Notes: generated from the letters alone by a model not told the origin. Positions 21,170 to 31,286 are shown, counted from the stretch's first letter. The stretch: DNA of 64,000 bases from Antedon bifida (GCA_963402885.1 OY727095.1:19969001-20033000), one strand, 5' to 3'. Numbers and translations are program-made.

Positions 21170-23110
21170 GCTTCAAGAGGAACCGGTTGTGATATGGGAT
21201 GGATGGACGAGTATCCGTGGATAAAGCAAACGGCTATGCTATCAACTCTGCCAATCTTTCAACCTAAGAACGTGTCGGTTCTTTTAACATCGTCGATGAC
21301 TTCGAGTGATCACTGGTCGCAAGAGTTTGTGAATATTAAACACGATGGACGTGCACTGGTTAAATACATTACTCAGTCGTACCTGTGCGATGCGTGCTTC
21401 GAGAAAGGAACGCGAACAGTGTGCGCTCACAGGCGACATTTGGTACCGGAACACATTGATGGAAACGACGGTAATGTCGTTCAGCAGATGATGAACCTCA
21501 TAGCCACCGGAAGCTATGAACTAGAGTGTATGGGCATTCCGGTCTGTTCACCGTCTTCACTCGCCGAGCGACTTTTTTCCGGTAAACTGCTAACCAAACT
21601 GTTTTCAGACGAAAGAAGATCGACTACAAGATCTGGCTTCTCATCGGGTCTGTTGATTGCCGTCGATCCAACTCCGTCGGACGTGTCCGGCATTGGATTG
21701 GTTGCCGGTGTGTTAACGACGTCGGACGTTAGACAGGTAAGTCGAACGGGTGGTATTTTGCACGCGGTGCTTCTTCTCTCCATAATTCTTCGAAGCGCGT
21801 ACGTAGCGTGCCCTGGGAGCCCGGCCCGAATCGTAGACAGACCACGACAACTGGTATTCTGTACTCGATTTCGAATCGTTGCAACGGCCACGGCCAACGG
21901 TGATCCGCATCCGACAGAATGCCACATTGGCTGATCGTACGTGTTGGTCAACAGCTGTACGATGATCTTGCGAACGCTATCTATTATCCAATGTTTATCG
22001 GTTGGCGTTGATGCTCTGTACTCACGTTCTACATCTGGTAAAAATGTCAAATTGAACATTTCTATTGCCTGTAAGAGAAACGTGTTCAATTGCGATATCT
22101 CTCGTTGTCGACCCATTTCAAATTGCGTGGCGGCCATCATTGCCGTTCTTGTGTAAGCAAGAATCGATTGTTTTTGTCGTTGTTCGACCATATCTTGTAC
22201 GGTTGCATCATTCATTTCCACCAACAACACTGTCTCTCTACCACACGTTCTCACAATCTTTTCGACAATAGGTAATGCGGATGCATTAATCTCGTCCGTT
22301 ATAGCCGCCTTGTCTATAGCGCTCTTCCATTCGAAAAATATTCTTTGTCGTTCTTGTAGAAATTCCAGATTGCAATACACGGGATGAAATGCATTCGTCA
22401 ACATTACGCTACCAATTGATTCTCTTTTTCCTTTTCTTTTTCTTTTATATATATATATATATATTTAAACTTTATTGATACAGTTTCTCTCTCTCTCTCT
22501 CCCTACTATACGTTGAGACGAACACAAGAAAAGAAAAGCATTTAATAATCGTAATAGCCTTTATTTTACTACGCAGATACTTGCTTTGAAACACCACGTT
22601 GCACATATGGATCGTATGGATTCTTTACTGGACATGCACGCCCAACTAATAATAGACACGGTGAACAGGACATTGGCTACGTACAATCAGTTGACATTCA
22701 TGCCAGTTCGTGTGTACGTAGAACGTAATACATCGCACGCGCACGCCGCTCGCATGGCCAAACAAGTAACGGATCGTTTTGCCGGTACGTCAGTCGACAT
22801 ATCTTTCGAAAAAGAGAGACGTCGAACGGACGGGCGTAAGTGTGTCGGAATTTGGACAAGAGACAAAGGAAATCTGGTACATTTGTCACAAATGTTGCTG
22901 GAGAACGATCGAGTCGTGTTTGCACAAGACATCGATGACGAACAGATGAGCATTTTACAGGATCAACTGTGTAACTTCAGAAGACTCGTAAAATCCGACG
23001 GTAAAATCACGATAAGTGGAAAGACAGCTGGTGTTCGTGATGATCTTGCCATGACGTTTATTCTGTGGTTGGCGTGGACTTGCTTTCTTTCTAATAAAGT
23101 TTATCAATAA
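21170..23110 (+). CDS. herpesvirus-like terminase large subunit, two 3' exons (5' ATPase exon missing)
   Basis: DNA-packaging motor ATPase/nuclease. Exons 21170-21736 (189 codons) and 22577-23110 (177 codons plus stop), both phase 0, with a strong acceptor (TTTTTGTTTTCAG), donor (CAG/GTAAGT) and acceptor (TTTTACTACGCAG). The first exon begins just before a Walker B-like DMGWMDEYPW, followed by a TSSMTSSD coupling-like motif, a Cys/His group (residues CDAC and CAH, near 21390-21430) and AVDPTPSD (near 21660), matching the first metal-binding Asp of the RNase H-like nuclease. The second exon has VYVERN (second acidic site; a Gly usual in the family is Arg) and GVRDDLAM near the C-terminus (third acidic site). 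The Walker A exon is not found upstream, so this copy cannot encode a whole protein here. AATAAA signals overlap the stop. The order of motifs and the intron position support Herpesvirales rather than tailed phage. Confidence 0.82.
21514..22404 (-). CDS. 296-aa protein encoded antisense in the terminase intron, unknown
   Basis: An open frame from ATG 22404 covering most of the 840-bp terminase intron and continuing 223 bases into the antisense of the upstream terminase exon. The first two thirds look like a normal helical protein (residues such as HPVYCNLEFLQERQRIFFEW); the last third, antisense to the exon, is Ser/Pro-rich and lower in complexity, so the functional product may depend mostly on the intron-located part. 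Position is analogous to intron-embedded genes of vertebrate herpesviruses, but I see no sequence signature that identifies it. Confidence 0.55.
   Translation of the reverse strand: MLTNAFHPVYCNLEFLQERQRIFFEWKSAIDKAAITDEINASALPIVEKIVRTCGRETVLLVEMNDATVQDMVEQRQKQSILAYTRTAMMAATQFEMGRQREISQLNTFLLQAIEMFNLTFLPDVEREYRASTPTDKHWIIDSVRKIIVQLLTNTYDQPMWHSVGCGSPLAVAVATIRNRVQNTSCRGLSTIRAGLPGHATYALRRIMERRSTACKIPPVRLTCLTSDVVNTPATNPMPDTSDGVGSTAINRPDEKPDLVVDLLSSENSLVSSLPEKSRSASEDGEQTGMPIHSSS
22405..22576. repeat. AT and CT microsatellites before the last terminase exon
   Basis: Short spacer with an alternating TA run (about 22447-22466) and a CT run (about 22487-22501), inside the terminase intron just upstream of the acceptor at 22576. 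Confidence 0.8.
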
Positions 23111-23178
23111 AAAACAGTTTCAACTTCATTTCTTTTGTCTACATCTCGAGTCTATTAGCTTTTAAAATCGGCACATGT

Positions 23179-23817
23179 CTATGTTCGATATTTCAAGAAG
23201 CCGATTCCAGCCACAAACACAATTATCATCATCTTAATCATCAATTTCGATTGTACTCGTTGTGCTGAGGAGAAGGAGGAGGAGGAGGACGTTCGTCGTT
23301 CGCGCACATTTACTGCAACGAACAGCTCAAGACCTTTCTCCGTTAATCTTGGTGCAATAATCAACTTTTGAAAGTTGACGCCAAACTTTTTCCGTAACTT
23401 TGAGATTATGGCTGGTAACCAGAAAGAAGTGTGAACATAGAATTTATAATGTATAGTTTCTGGCGTTTCGTACGTACACTCGGCCATCTCTAATCCTTTA
23501 GTACCGTTCACACCCATCACCGCCTCCTCTTCCTCCTCCTCCTCCTCATCGTCGTCATCATCTTCTTCTTCTTCTTTTGAAGGTTCGATATATAAAATAT
23601 ATTTGATTTTCTTGTTTGTACTTTTTGGCTTGGATACGTTAATCGAAATTCCAGCCGATTTGGTGACGGCATACAATTGCGTGAGATCGATCTCTGTTCG
23701 ACCGTCACCCGTCAGCGTTGCACCCCACAAGTCGTCCGTTATCAAGATAGGCTTTGACTTTTCGACAAGTCCACTAGGCAGACTATCCGTAAATCTTTTC
23801 CAAGCATCAATCAACAT
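23179..23817 (-). CDS. 212-aa tail-anchored membrane protein with acidic insert (virus-like block)
   Basis: ATG 23817. A mixed alpha/beta N-terminal part; a long Glu/Asp run (about residues 80-100, from CTC/TCC/TCATCG repeats); a second folded part; a Ser-rich linker; then a single hydrophobic segment close to the end (MMIIVFVAGIGF) followed by a few basic residues. That is the topology of a tail-anchored protein. Herpesvirus nuclear-egress membrane proteins have the same overall size and C-terminal anchor, so this is a reasonable candidate, but topology alone is weak evidence and no specific motif is recognised. It is convergent with the terminase gene, 68 bases apart. Confidence 0.55.
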   Translation of the reverse strand: MLIDAWKRFTDSLPSGLVEKSKPILITDDLWGATLTGDGRTEIDLTQLYAVTKSAGISINVSKPKSTNKKIKYILYIEPSKEEEEDDDDDEEEEEEEEAVMGVNGTKGLEMAECTYETPETIHYKFYVHTSFWLPAIISKLRKKFGVNFQKLIIAPRLTEKGLELFVAVNVRERRTSSSSSFSSAQRVQSKLMIKMMIIVFVAGIGFLKYRT

Positions 23818-24052
23818 TTTTTTGACCGCTGCTGCTGCTGCTGCTTTTGAAATGTGTGGTTATCGGCAAAGAATACTCAAAGTAGTCAATTGTTTGAAAG
23901 TGAATCGAATCGGTGGAAATCACATCACCTCTGGCCAAAATGAATCTTCTGGGTGGGAAAGTAATGCCTCTGACTACGGTCGATAGTAACGTGACCAAAA
24001 AGACTGTTGACAGCATTAGAGCATCCATTGATCAGAGATTCGAGACGCTAAC
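23818..24052. promoter_or_regulatory. divergent intergenic region between 212-aa and portal-like genes
   Basis: 235 bases between two divergent starts. It contains a GCT repeat (about 23829-23846) and overlapping short open frames on both strands, including a 57-codon frame from ATG 23941 that overlaps the start of the next gene in another frame. No TATA-like or defined promoter motif can be assigned. Confidence 0.3.
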
Positions 24053-25453
24053 ATGTTCCTCGACGCAAAAGACTATGCACAACGTGTGTTTGAAAAACGC
24101 AAAACATGCATGACGGCCGTCAATGAAGAGTTTAAGAACAAAACGTTTTATCTACTCGACGAAGAGCACGCCAAACTATTGCGTCGAACGTTCGATCAGT
24201 TGCCAATGTGCATGTGTATACTCAACAGACTGTGTGCATCCATCTCGGTAAAATCAATGTTTGAACATGGAATGCGTGCTAGTGCCGAAGCGATCGTTAG
24301 AACGCAGTCCACAACAGTCGAAATACCATCGCCGTCTTCATGTACAGTTGCCGTCTTTTGTCAAACGTACAAAGAATCCATCGAACGTTTCATACGCGAC
24401 ACCATTCGATGTATATGGATCTATGGATTTGTGGTGACGACGTGTGTCGATGGTCGTCCGGTTGCCGTCGACATGGACGAATGTTTAGTGTTCAGAGACG
24501 ACGAAGGTGATCTGTATGCTAGATCGATTAAAAGTCAATCTCGTTTGCGTGTTGTTGTCGTTCATCGGCCAGGCGTTGACGGTAGAATGCACAGCGCTCT
24601 ATCAAATCTGCTCGCCAGCTGTGAAAACGTACGTCTCTTGACCGAATATCATTTGGCGGCCGTGCGCAATTCGGCCACGAACATTATTGTGACCGGTCCT
24701 AAAATTCAAGCGAAATCTAACCGCATGATTGATGGCGATGATGACGACAACAACAACAACAACACAGAAGACTTGGTAACCGGAGCAGCCGTAGCGAATC
24801 TGATCAAAGCCAGAACCATGGGCGTTCCAATGGCAACGTCTCTACTGGACGACGTTAACAAAACGAGCACTGTAGACGAAAAAGAGAAACTTATCGGCGA
24901 TCTAGTCAGATGCAGAAAGGAGAAGGAAAACTTGAGAAAGAGTTTTCTTTTCGATAAAAGACGTGAACGACACTTGTTACCGGTTATGACGACCGAGGAT
25001 GTTGGTGACGAGAGAAGTATGTTGGCGTCCAGATTGGATGTAAAAACTCAATCGGGACTCGAACAGGCATCCGCCCATCTCGATGTTCTCGTCAGAAACG
25101 TGCTATTGGGATCAATACCGGTGTCGGGGGGAGGCGCCGGCAACGTTGCACGCCACGGAACAACGTCTGCGCTTCCAGCGAAAATGTTACAGCAGATTGT
25201 CAGCGATTGTTCGGCATCGTGGCAAGATTTCATCGTCAGTTCACTGCTCGACGATTGGATGAAAGAATACGGCGTACCGCTGAAACCATGGACAAAGAGA
25301 GCGTTTGAGGACATCGAAATGATGTTGCCTCTTCTGCCCTACTTTCGATCAGGCTGTGGACGGCGTATGCTCGCCGAAATGCTCGACGTTTCCGAATATG
25401 ATTTCACGTCAGCTTTTCAGCTTACTACTACTACTACTACTACTTCTTATTGA
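24053..25453 (+). CDS. candidate portal protein of the herpesvirus-like block
   Basis: 466 residues from ATG 24053; the frame is closed by a TGA just upstream. The layout resembles portal proteins of herpesviruses and tailed phages: a helical N-terminal part, a segment IYGFVVTTCVDGRPVAVD leading into a beta-rich part with an acidic/aromatic turn, a segment with VHRPGVDGRMHSALSNLLA, an Asp/Asn low-complexity insert (from 24735), a charged helical stretch like a stem helix, then a Gly-rich loop and a helical crown-like C-terminus. Portals form the dodecameric ring through which terminase pumps DNA, so proximity to terminase fits. The call rests on pattern and context, not on a diagnostic motif. 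Its end overlaps the next, convergent gene by 45 bases; both ends are low-complexity. Confidence 0.45.
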   Translation: MFLDAKDYAQRVFEKRKTCMTAVNEEFKNKTFYLLDEEHAKLLRRTFDQLPMCMCILNRLCASISVKSMFEHGMRASAEAIVRTQSTTVEIPSPSSCTVAVFCQTYKESIERFIRDTIRCIWIYGFVVTTCVDGRPVAVDMDECLVFRDDEGDLYARSIKSQSRLRVVVVHRPGVDGRMHSALSNLLASCENVRLLTEYHLAAVRNSATNIIVTGPKIQAKSNRMIDGDDDDNNNNNTEDLVTGAAVANLIKARTMGVPMATSLLDDVNKTSTVDEKEKLIGDLVRCRKEKENLRKSFLFDKRRERHLLPVMTTEDVGDERSMLASRLDVKTQSGLEQASAHLDVLVRNVLLGSIPVSGGGAGNVARHGTTSALPAKMLQQIVSDCSASWQDFIVSSLLDDWMKEYGVPLKPWTKRAFEDIEMMLPLLPYFRSGCGRRMLAEMLDVSEYDFTSAFQLTTTTTTTSY

Positions 25454-26191
25454 TCGTCGAAAGAGAGAGAATCTGTGTTGTTTCTTTATGGAATTCAAAA
25501 CGGATGCATGCAGCACTGTCGGTCGCACTGCACCATCGGGAAAGAGAAGCGGTGCGCACGCAACAATAGTACCGTGCTCGAGTTTTATTTTTCTGTTGAC
25601 AATCTGTATTTTAAATTCGTCGGCAGCAGCAGCAGAAGCAGCAGCAGCAGCAACAGACTGTTTGAAAACAAATGTGTCTACAATGCCGTTACAGCCGATG
25701 CGTTGAACAGTGTTTTCGTGTTTCACCTCGCAGATCCATTCACCGGGCGTAGGATGCAATGGTGCCGTTGTTTTCACGAACCTTCCCGACGGTACGTGTA
25801 CAGTGATGACGGTGTTGCCGTGGAACGCTACAATCGTGTTTGCGTCAAAGAACGAATGCACACTGGTACGTTTCACGTTCTTTTGCTTTTCGTTTTCGTC
25901 CATGGAAATTGGATGTCTGAGTAGGACGTGCCACGTTTTTCTGGTACGTCGCAACATCACCAGAAGATGATCACCCGCTTGATCCACGTACCATGCGCAT
26001 AGGTCACGGCCGTGTTGACACGTTGCGTGCGACGTGTACAATTCACCAACGACGCCCGTATCCAACGACTGTTCCACGCTCCACGCACCACTATCCAAAT
26101 CGAACGTTTCAAATTCTTTAGCTCCACCACCGCTTAGTATCAACAAATCTTCGTTCATTCTCGTCCAAAGAGTTAAGTTGGGTAATACCAT
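25409..26191 (-). CDS. unknown beta-rich protein, probably cut at its 5' end by the host junction
   Basis: Frame open from the stop at 25409 leftward-reading to ATG 26191 (260 residues) and remaining open to 26341 across the apparent junction with AT-rich host-like sequence. ATG 26191 lies within about 15 bases of where composition and homology change, so the true N-terminus may be lost. Residues include short beta-strand-like repeats with Trp and Gly-rich turns (ILSGGGAKEFETFDL, GRDLCAWYVDQAGDHLLV), suggestive of a propeller-like fold, an Ala-rich run from GCAGCAGCAGC repeats, and a Ser-rich C-terminus. No family recognised. Confidence 0.5.
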   Translation of the reverse strand: MVLPNLTLWTRMNEDLLILSGGGAKEFETFDLDSGAWSVEQSLDTGVVGELYTSHATCQHGRDLCAWYVDQAGDHLLVMLRRTRKTWHVLLRHPISMDENEKQKNVKRTSVHSFFDANTIVAFHGNTVITVHVPSGRFVKTTAPLHPTPGEWICEVKHENTVQRIGCNGIVDTFVFKQSVAAAAASAAAADEFKIQIVNRKIKLEHGTIVACAPLLFPDGAVRPTVLHASVLNSIKKQHRFSLFRRSIRSSSSSSSKLKS

Positions 26192-26199
26192 ATATAGGG

Positions 26200-29142
26200 G
26201 ACTGGCATCTGTTGAAAAATTACCAAGCCCCTTTAATGAAGGTATATTTGGATGCAGGATTGAAGACCATACTAGAGAGGTGCGGATATCAAGGTGCAAA
26301 ACTTGTATCAGTGGCCAATGGTAATAGTTTTGATGCCACACATCAGTTTTTGTTACAGATTTGGGAAAGCTTTTACAGGTATCAACTAGGTATATTTCTT
26401 AAATTCAGCACAGATGCCACAACACAAGCAATAGAGACAGATGTCCACAATATTATTGATGCCTCTTCACAGGGTACAACCTCATGTGTAACAAATCACA
26501 ATATTCAATTACTTTGTGACAATGCTGGTGTAGTCACATTAAAGCAGATGTTCACAAAATTTAATGATGACAAATCAAATATTAATGCATCTTACAGGTT
26601 CTGGAACAACTTTTCTTCATCGTGACATGTTTCATTATATTGCACTTTATCTTTCAATCCGTGGTCGTAACTTTGATCTAAGAAATGCCTCATTGATGAA
26701 AATGGGTCCAATGTTTCATGCACTTGATCGACAGAATTATCTACGCATAATACCATACCATATTTCTGATCTGAAGAAATGTCCATCTGAGGTTATGACT
26801 GTTTTGAAAAGAGGTGGATTTGTTGCTAGTTTGACAGGAAACAGTTGGTCATGTGTAGGAATCGATGAAGCCCATGAAATGGTCATAAACAAGAACATAA
26901 AAATGGCAATGACAAGTTCTGATGGAGATTATCTATCGAAACTCCTACACTATTTGCCCCATAGAACTAAGGCCATGGCAAATCTAACATCAGTGACAAA
27001 ACGAAAATGTTCCTCTACTCCCCCATTTTTATCTCCAACACTCATTAGGTATGAGGAACAGAATGTTCTAGCCATGTTATCGGAAATTAGCAAGACTTCT
27101 GTTTTTATTTCAGATTCTACTGACACTTGCATTAGACATCTGTTTACAAATGAGCCTGCTGCACTAAAAGCAAACACTGATTTATCTAAGTTTTATTCTA
27201 TCGGAGAAGAGAGCTACCTTTCTTTTGTAAAATTTGTTGTTCTAGCTGACCCATCAGTGAAGCGGCCTGTTAGAAGGAAACACAACATTTCTACATTCAC
27301 GCCACCCAAGCAAACTGTTTCAAAACAAAAATCAAAGCTGAAGGATGCAGAGCTGCAACTAAAAATTATGAAACTTAGGTATGCTAATCAGTGTTCCTCA
27401 GACAGCAAAAGAGGCAGCCATCAACAGTGCATTCCTCTTCCTAAAGCTCTTTGCAATGATGATGGTTTGCCTTTCAAATCCAACAAAGCAATTTCGTCTT
27501 CTGTCTATAATAAAAAATATCCAGATTCGTTTACAGATACGTATGTTACTACAGATGATACACAAACAGCTTACATAGCAGAAGGTATGATTATCATTCA
27601 CAATTACAAGCCTCTACCAAGCCATGAAACATTTATTGATTATTTTAATTTTATTTTCAGGCAATGGGTTCAAAAACCATTTGAGGAATACAAAGCTTCG
27701 GAAGTTCATATTTTATTTGATCATCCAAGTAGACATGGGTTGAGCCCGAAGGATCTCGAAAGATCTAGAAGAGATAAAGGCACTAACAATACACTTTATA
27801 TTCAGTTGAGGATGATGCAAAAATCCCAAAACAATGGTCTTCTTTTTTGGCAGACCGCCGCAATAAACGTTCCTTGGTCAATAAACTATCTTCCTTTCTT
27901 CTGTTTAAAGCAATGAATTGTTTAAAACCTAATGAAACATTCATTACAGCAGGAGGGTTTGATGGCATTGACAGAGACAAGGCGTTTCTAAGCTGACCAT
28001 GTTTTAAACAAGAAGAAGCAAAGTACACATCAAATCATGAAGAAGGCGACTCCCGTGTGTGGTTTCATTGTAAACAAACTCCTTGCCCAAATGTAATCAT
28101 CTATAGCCCAGACAGAGATATAATACACATTGGAATACCGCTAATGAAACATATAGATAAGAATGTCAATGTTCAACTCAGAGCAAAGAGAGGTGACAAT
28201 CTGTTTTTGAATATGAATGCATTGTTGCACAATATACAGAATGATCTTCAGTTAGACAAACTAATTAATTTCAAAGCTGAAGTCCCAGAGTTCCTTCAAA
28301 TCTTATTTATCTGTAGTGGATGTGACTTTGTTTCTTTTTTCAGGGCACACTCTAAGAAGACATTTTTGGATGCCTTTTATGACAATTGTAGTTTTATTAC
28401 AGGTGGATCATTTAAGGGAAAGTTAAGTCGGGTTAAATTTGATCAAAGAGATTGTGGATTTTTAGCATTTTTGCGACTAGTTGCATGTGTTTATCACAAG
28501 AAGTACCACAATGCCTTTAATGGATGTACAGCTGAACAAGTGTTTGTAGAAGTAAACAATGAAGGAATTAATTCTAATCTTTCTGAAATTAAGACACATT
28601 CATTGTTTATAAAACATGTTCGTGATACTATAGACTGCCGAGTGGGACTTGAGGAACTCATGATTCCTTCTGATGATGCATTAAGATTGCATTGGTACCG
28701 CACATGTTATGTGTCTCAGATGTGGTCTCAAGCAGGAGATGCATTTGTTGAGCTTCCAGATATGAATGAGTATGGTTGGATTACAGTTGCAGATAGAGTG
28801 TCTGTAGTGTGGGATAGTGATGATAATTTAAAGAAAGTTAGAGATGATGCAAAATACCTAAAAAGAGGTTGTTCCTGTAAGTCTGGCTGTAAAAGCAATC
28901 AATGCTCATGTAGAAAATCAGATAGAAAGTGTGGAGTAAGTTGTAAATGTATAAACTGTGTTAATGTACATAGTTCAAGTGAGCAGGTTTATGCAAGTCA
29001 AGGAGATGGAACTAATATAGAGATGGTGGGTAATGTTGATTATGAAGAATGTAGTTCTGATGACAGTTGTAGTGATATTGATTTTGATGTAGAGTGTGTT
29101 TATAATGAATATGATGATTTAGAAGAGATTTTGAAACTGTAA
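26200..29142 (+). pseudogene. multicopy-type protein with PIN/FEN-like region and tesmin/TSO1 CXC domain, frameshifted
   Basis: Three overlapping open blocks (about 26230-26625, 26600-27810, 28040-29142) in different frames read as one protein of roughly 900 residues, broken by at least three frameshifts or stops (near 26610, 27810 and 27990-28040). The middle has DHPSRHGLSPKDLERSRRDK; the C-terminal block has YSPDRDIIHIGIPL and FICSGCDFVSFF, patterns of a PIN/FEN-like nuclease fold, then a Cys-rich CXC domain beginning GCSCKSGCKSNQCSC and an acidic tail. Such CXC proteins occur in many copies in invertebrate and fish genomes and behave like mobile or expanded genes, but the mechanism is not known to me. 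Its 5' end abuts the virus-like block. Almost intron-free structure suggests a retrocopy or transposon-borne gene. Confidence 0.65.
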
Positions 29143-30221
29143 ATTGAGAGATTCTCAATTTCTATTGGCTAATATTAATCATAACTATTTCTTTTTTTTT
29201 AAATGATTAACTTTATGAACTTTACCTTACTGTATATTTATTTACAGAAATAAGCATGAGTAGCTTTGTTATACTATCAATTAAAGTGCATTAAATCTAT
29301 CTATAAGTGTGATACTGAATTAAAATATATTCTTTTATTTTGTCTTTCAGAATGCAATGTGGTGTTTTTGTTCTGATACCAAAGGGAGTGCTTAATGATA
29401 AAGGGAAAAAAAGTTTGAACAGATTAAATTGAACATTTACATTTTACTGTATTTTTTATTTTTAGTATTTAGGTTTATGTACAAATTTCTACTGCATGCC
29501 AACCACAACAACGGTCAATAATATTTATGAAGTTAAGTAGCAAAAAAGAAACAAAAAACATGTTTATTTGAAATAAATTTCCCTTGAAAATATTTTCAAA
29601 AATGAAATTTAAGTACCATACTTCAGTTTAAGTATATCAAGGGAAACAATTTGAATAGATAAATATTTCTGTTTTTTTAGTTTTAGTCATTTATTTTTTG
29701 TTAGTGTTTCAATTTACTGTATACAGTATGACCGTGTATAGTCTCAGAGATTCTAATTATAAAATTTGGGTGAAAACTATTGAGTGAGAGATACATAAAT
29801 GGATACACCAAAGTCTTGTGTTTAAATTTAATCTAAGTAAGGGGATGGTATTTATACTAGTTCATAGTAGGATTATACTCGGTCATTCATAATTATACAG
29901 TAACATCAAATGAGCATACTAAATCACTAATATTTTATAACAAAGTTTTATTTATTGCATTCTAAGATAACCTTGTAATTTAATATAAAACATAACCAAA
30001 TTTGAGGTTAATTTAAGTTTCATATAACTTTGAAAATGGTTTATATTATTATTAATGTTGCCATATATTACATTTAACACTAATGACTTCTAAAGAGTAC
30101 AACTAAATGGTAAATTGTTGAATTGTATTTAATTTGTTCATGGAATTTAAAATAACTTTTTACACAATGTAATATAAAAGTTTTAAATCTAAAAGTTATT
30201 AAAGTTAAAATTGTCAACTGT

Positions 30222-30281
<60 letters not shown>

Positions 30282-31286
30282 AATACTAATATATCACAAT
30301 AAAGAAAGGGTTAAAATTGGTTGTGCAGTCATTTTGGAGTTCATTTACACTCATTACCCCAAAGCAGTGTTTTAGAAAATTCATATTGTTTTCATATTAC
30401 AGTATTAGTTTACCATTGTTTTCAAAACCAATTATTTTAGTACTTGAAAACCATGGTAATCAAGTAGTGTGGATATAATAAGGGCATTCCATTTTTATGA
30501 CATTAAAGTGGTTTAAAATTATTTTTTCATGGGGTCAATATCTCTAAGTCAAAGTTTGTAATTGTGTTTTGTATTGTGTAAACTTTTTGTATGTATGCAA
30601 CGTTTAATGACTTTAAATTGAGTAAAATATGAATGTTAAATTAAAATAATTACATTAAATTTATTGAAAAGACTTAACGTCAAATATAGTATAGTATATA
30701 ATATATATAAGAAGGTATTGACTTGTAGTGCAGTATTCGAAAAACATCGTAACAATAATATTTATGAAGCGTGTAAAATAAATCTGTATAGCTCAGAATT
30801 GTATTGGTGTTTCGTATCAAAGACTTTCTATATCCAATCTTTGTATTGGCAATAGAATTGTGTAAAAAAGTTTGGGTATGTAAAGGTTTCAATTGTATGT
30901 TTTTAAAAAAAGAATTATAACTGATTTGATGTTGTTTGTTTATATTGTATAAATAATAATACTGTAGTTGAATGTGCATTTTCATGTAAATAATTGCTGA
31001 GTCTTTGGCATACTGTTACTGTTCTATAACATAATATATAAACATTATTTTAATTGTTTGAAATGACTTGTTACATCGTTAATTTATATATTCACATACA
31101 GTATGATGTGTTATTTATATTGTTGATAGAACCTCACTGTATAATATAATATGTGGTGTATGTATATATTTTTTTAAAGTTTGTTCAGCAATTCAGTTTC
31201 ATTTCATTATTTAACATGAACAAAAATTGGATTCTGACGAATGTACCTTGTTGTTGTTCAATTAAATAGGCCTAGTTTACAAAACA
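29143..31286. other. AT-rich non-coding stretch with AAT microsatellite
   Basis: No supported gene. An uninterrupted (AAT)n microsatellite lies at about 30223-30279. The rest is AT-rich sequence with poly-T and poly-A runs; short frames near 30664-30985 have no features. Confidence 0.6.

Noticed and set aside
22687..22953. Minus-strand frames opposite the last terminase exon
   Set aside because: Shadows of the exon; no start context or domain.
23941..24113. 57-codon frame overlapping the portal-like start
   Set aside because: A different frame from the long gene and no independent evidence; possibly an upstream frame, or the trace of a frameshift that I cannot demonstrate.
16905..26191. Nimavirus, adenovirus or adintovirus origin for the viral block
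   Set aside because: The spliced terminase with RNase H-like nuclease motifs is a herpesvirus/tailed-phage hallmark; I see no protein-primed polymerase, integrase or baculovirus-like entry genes.
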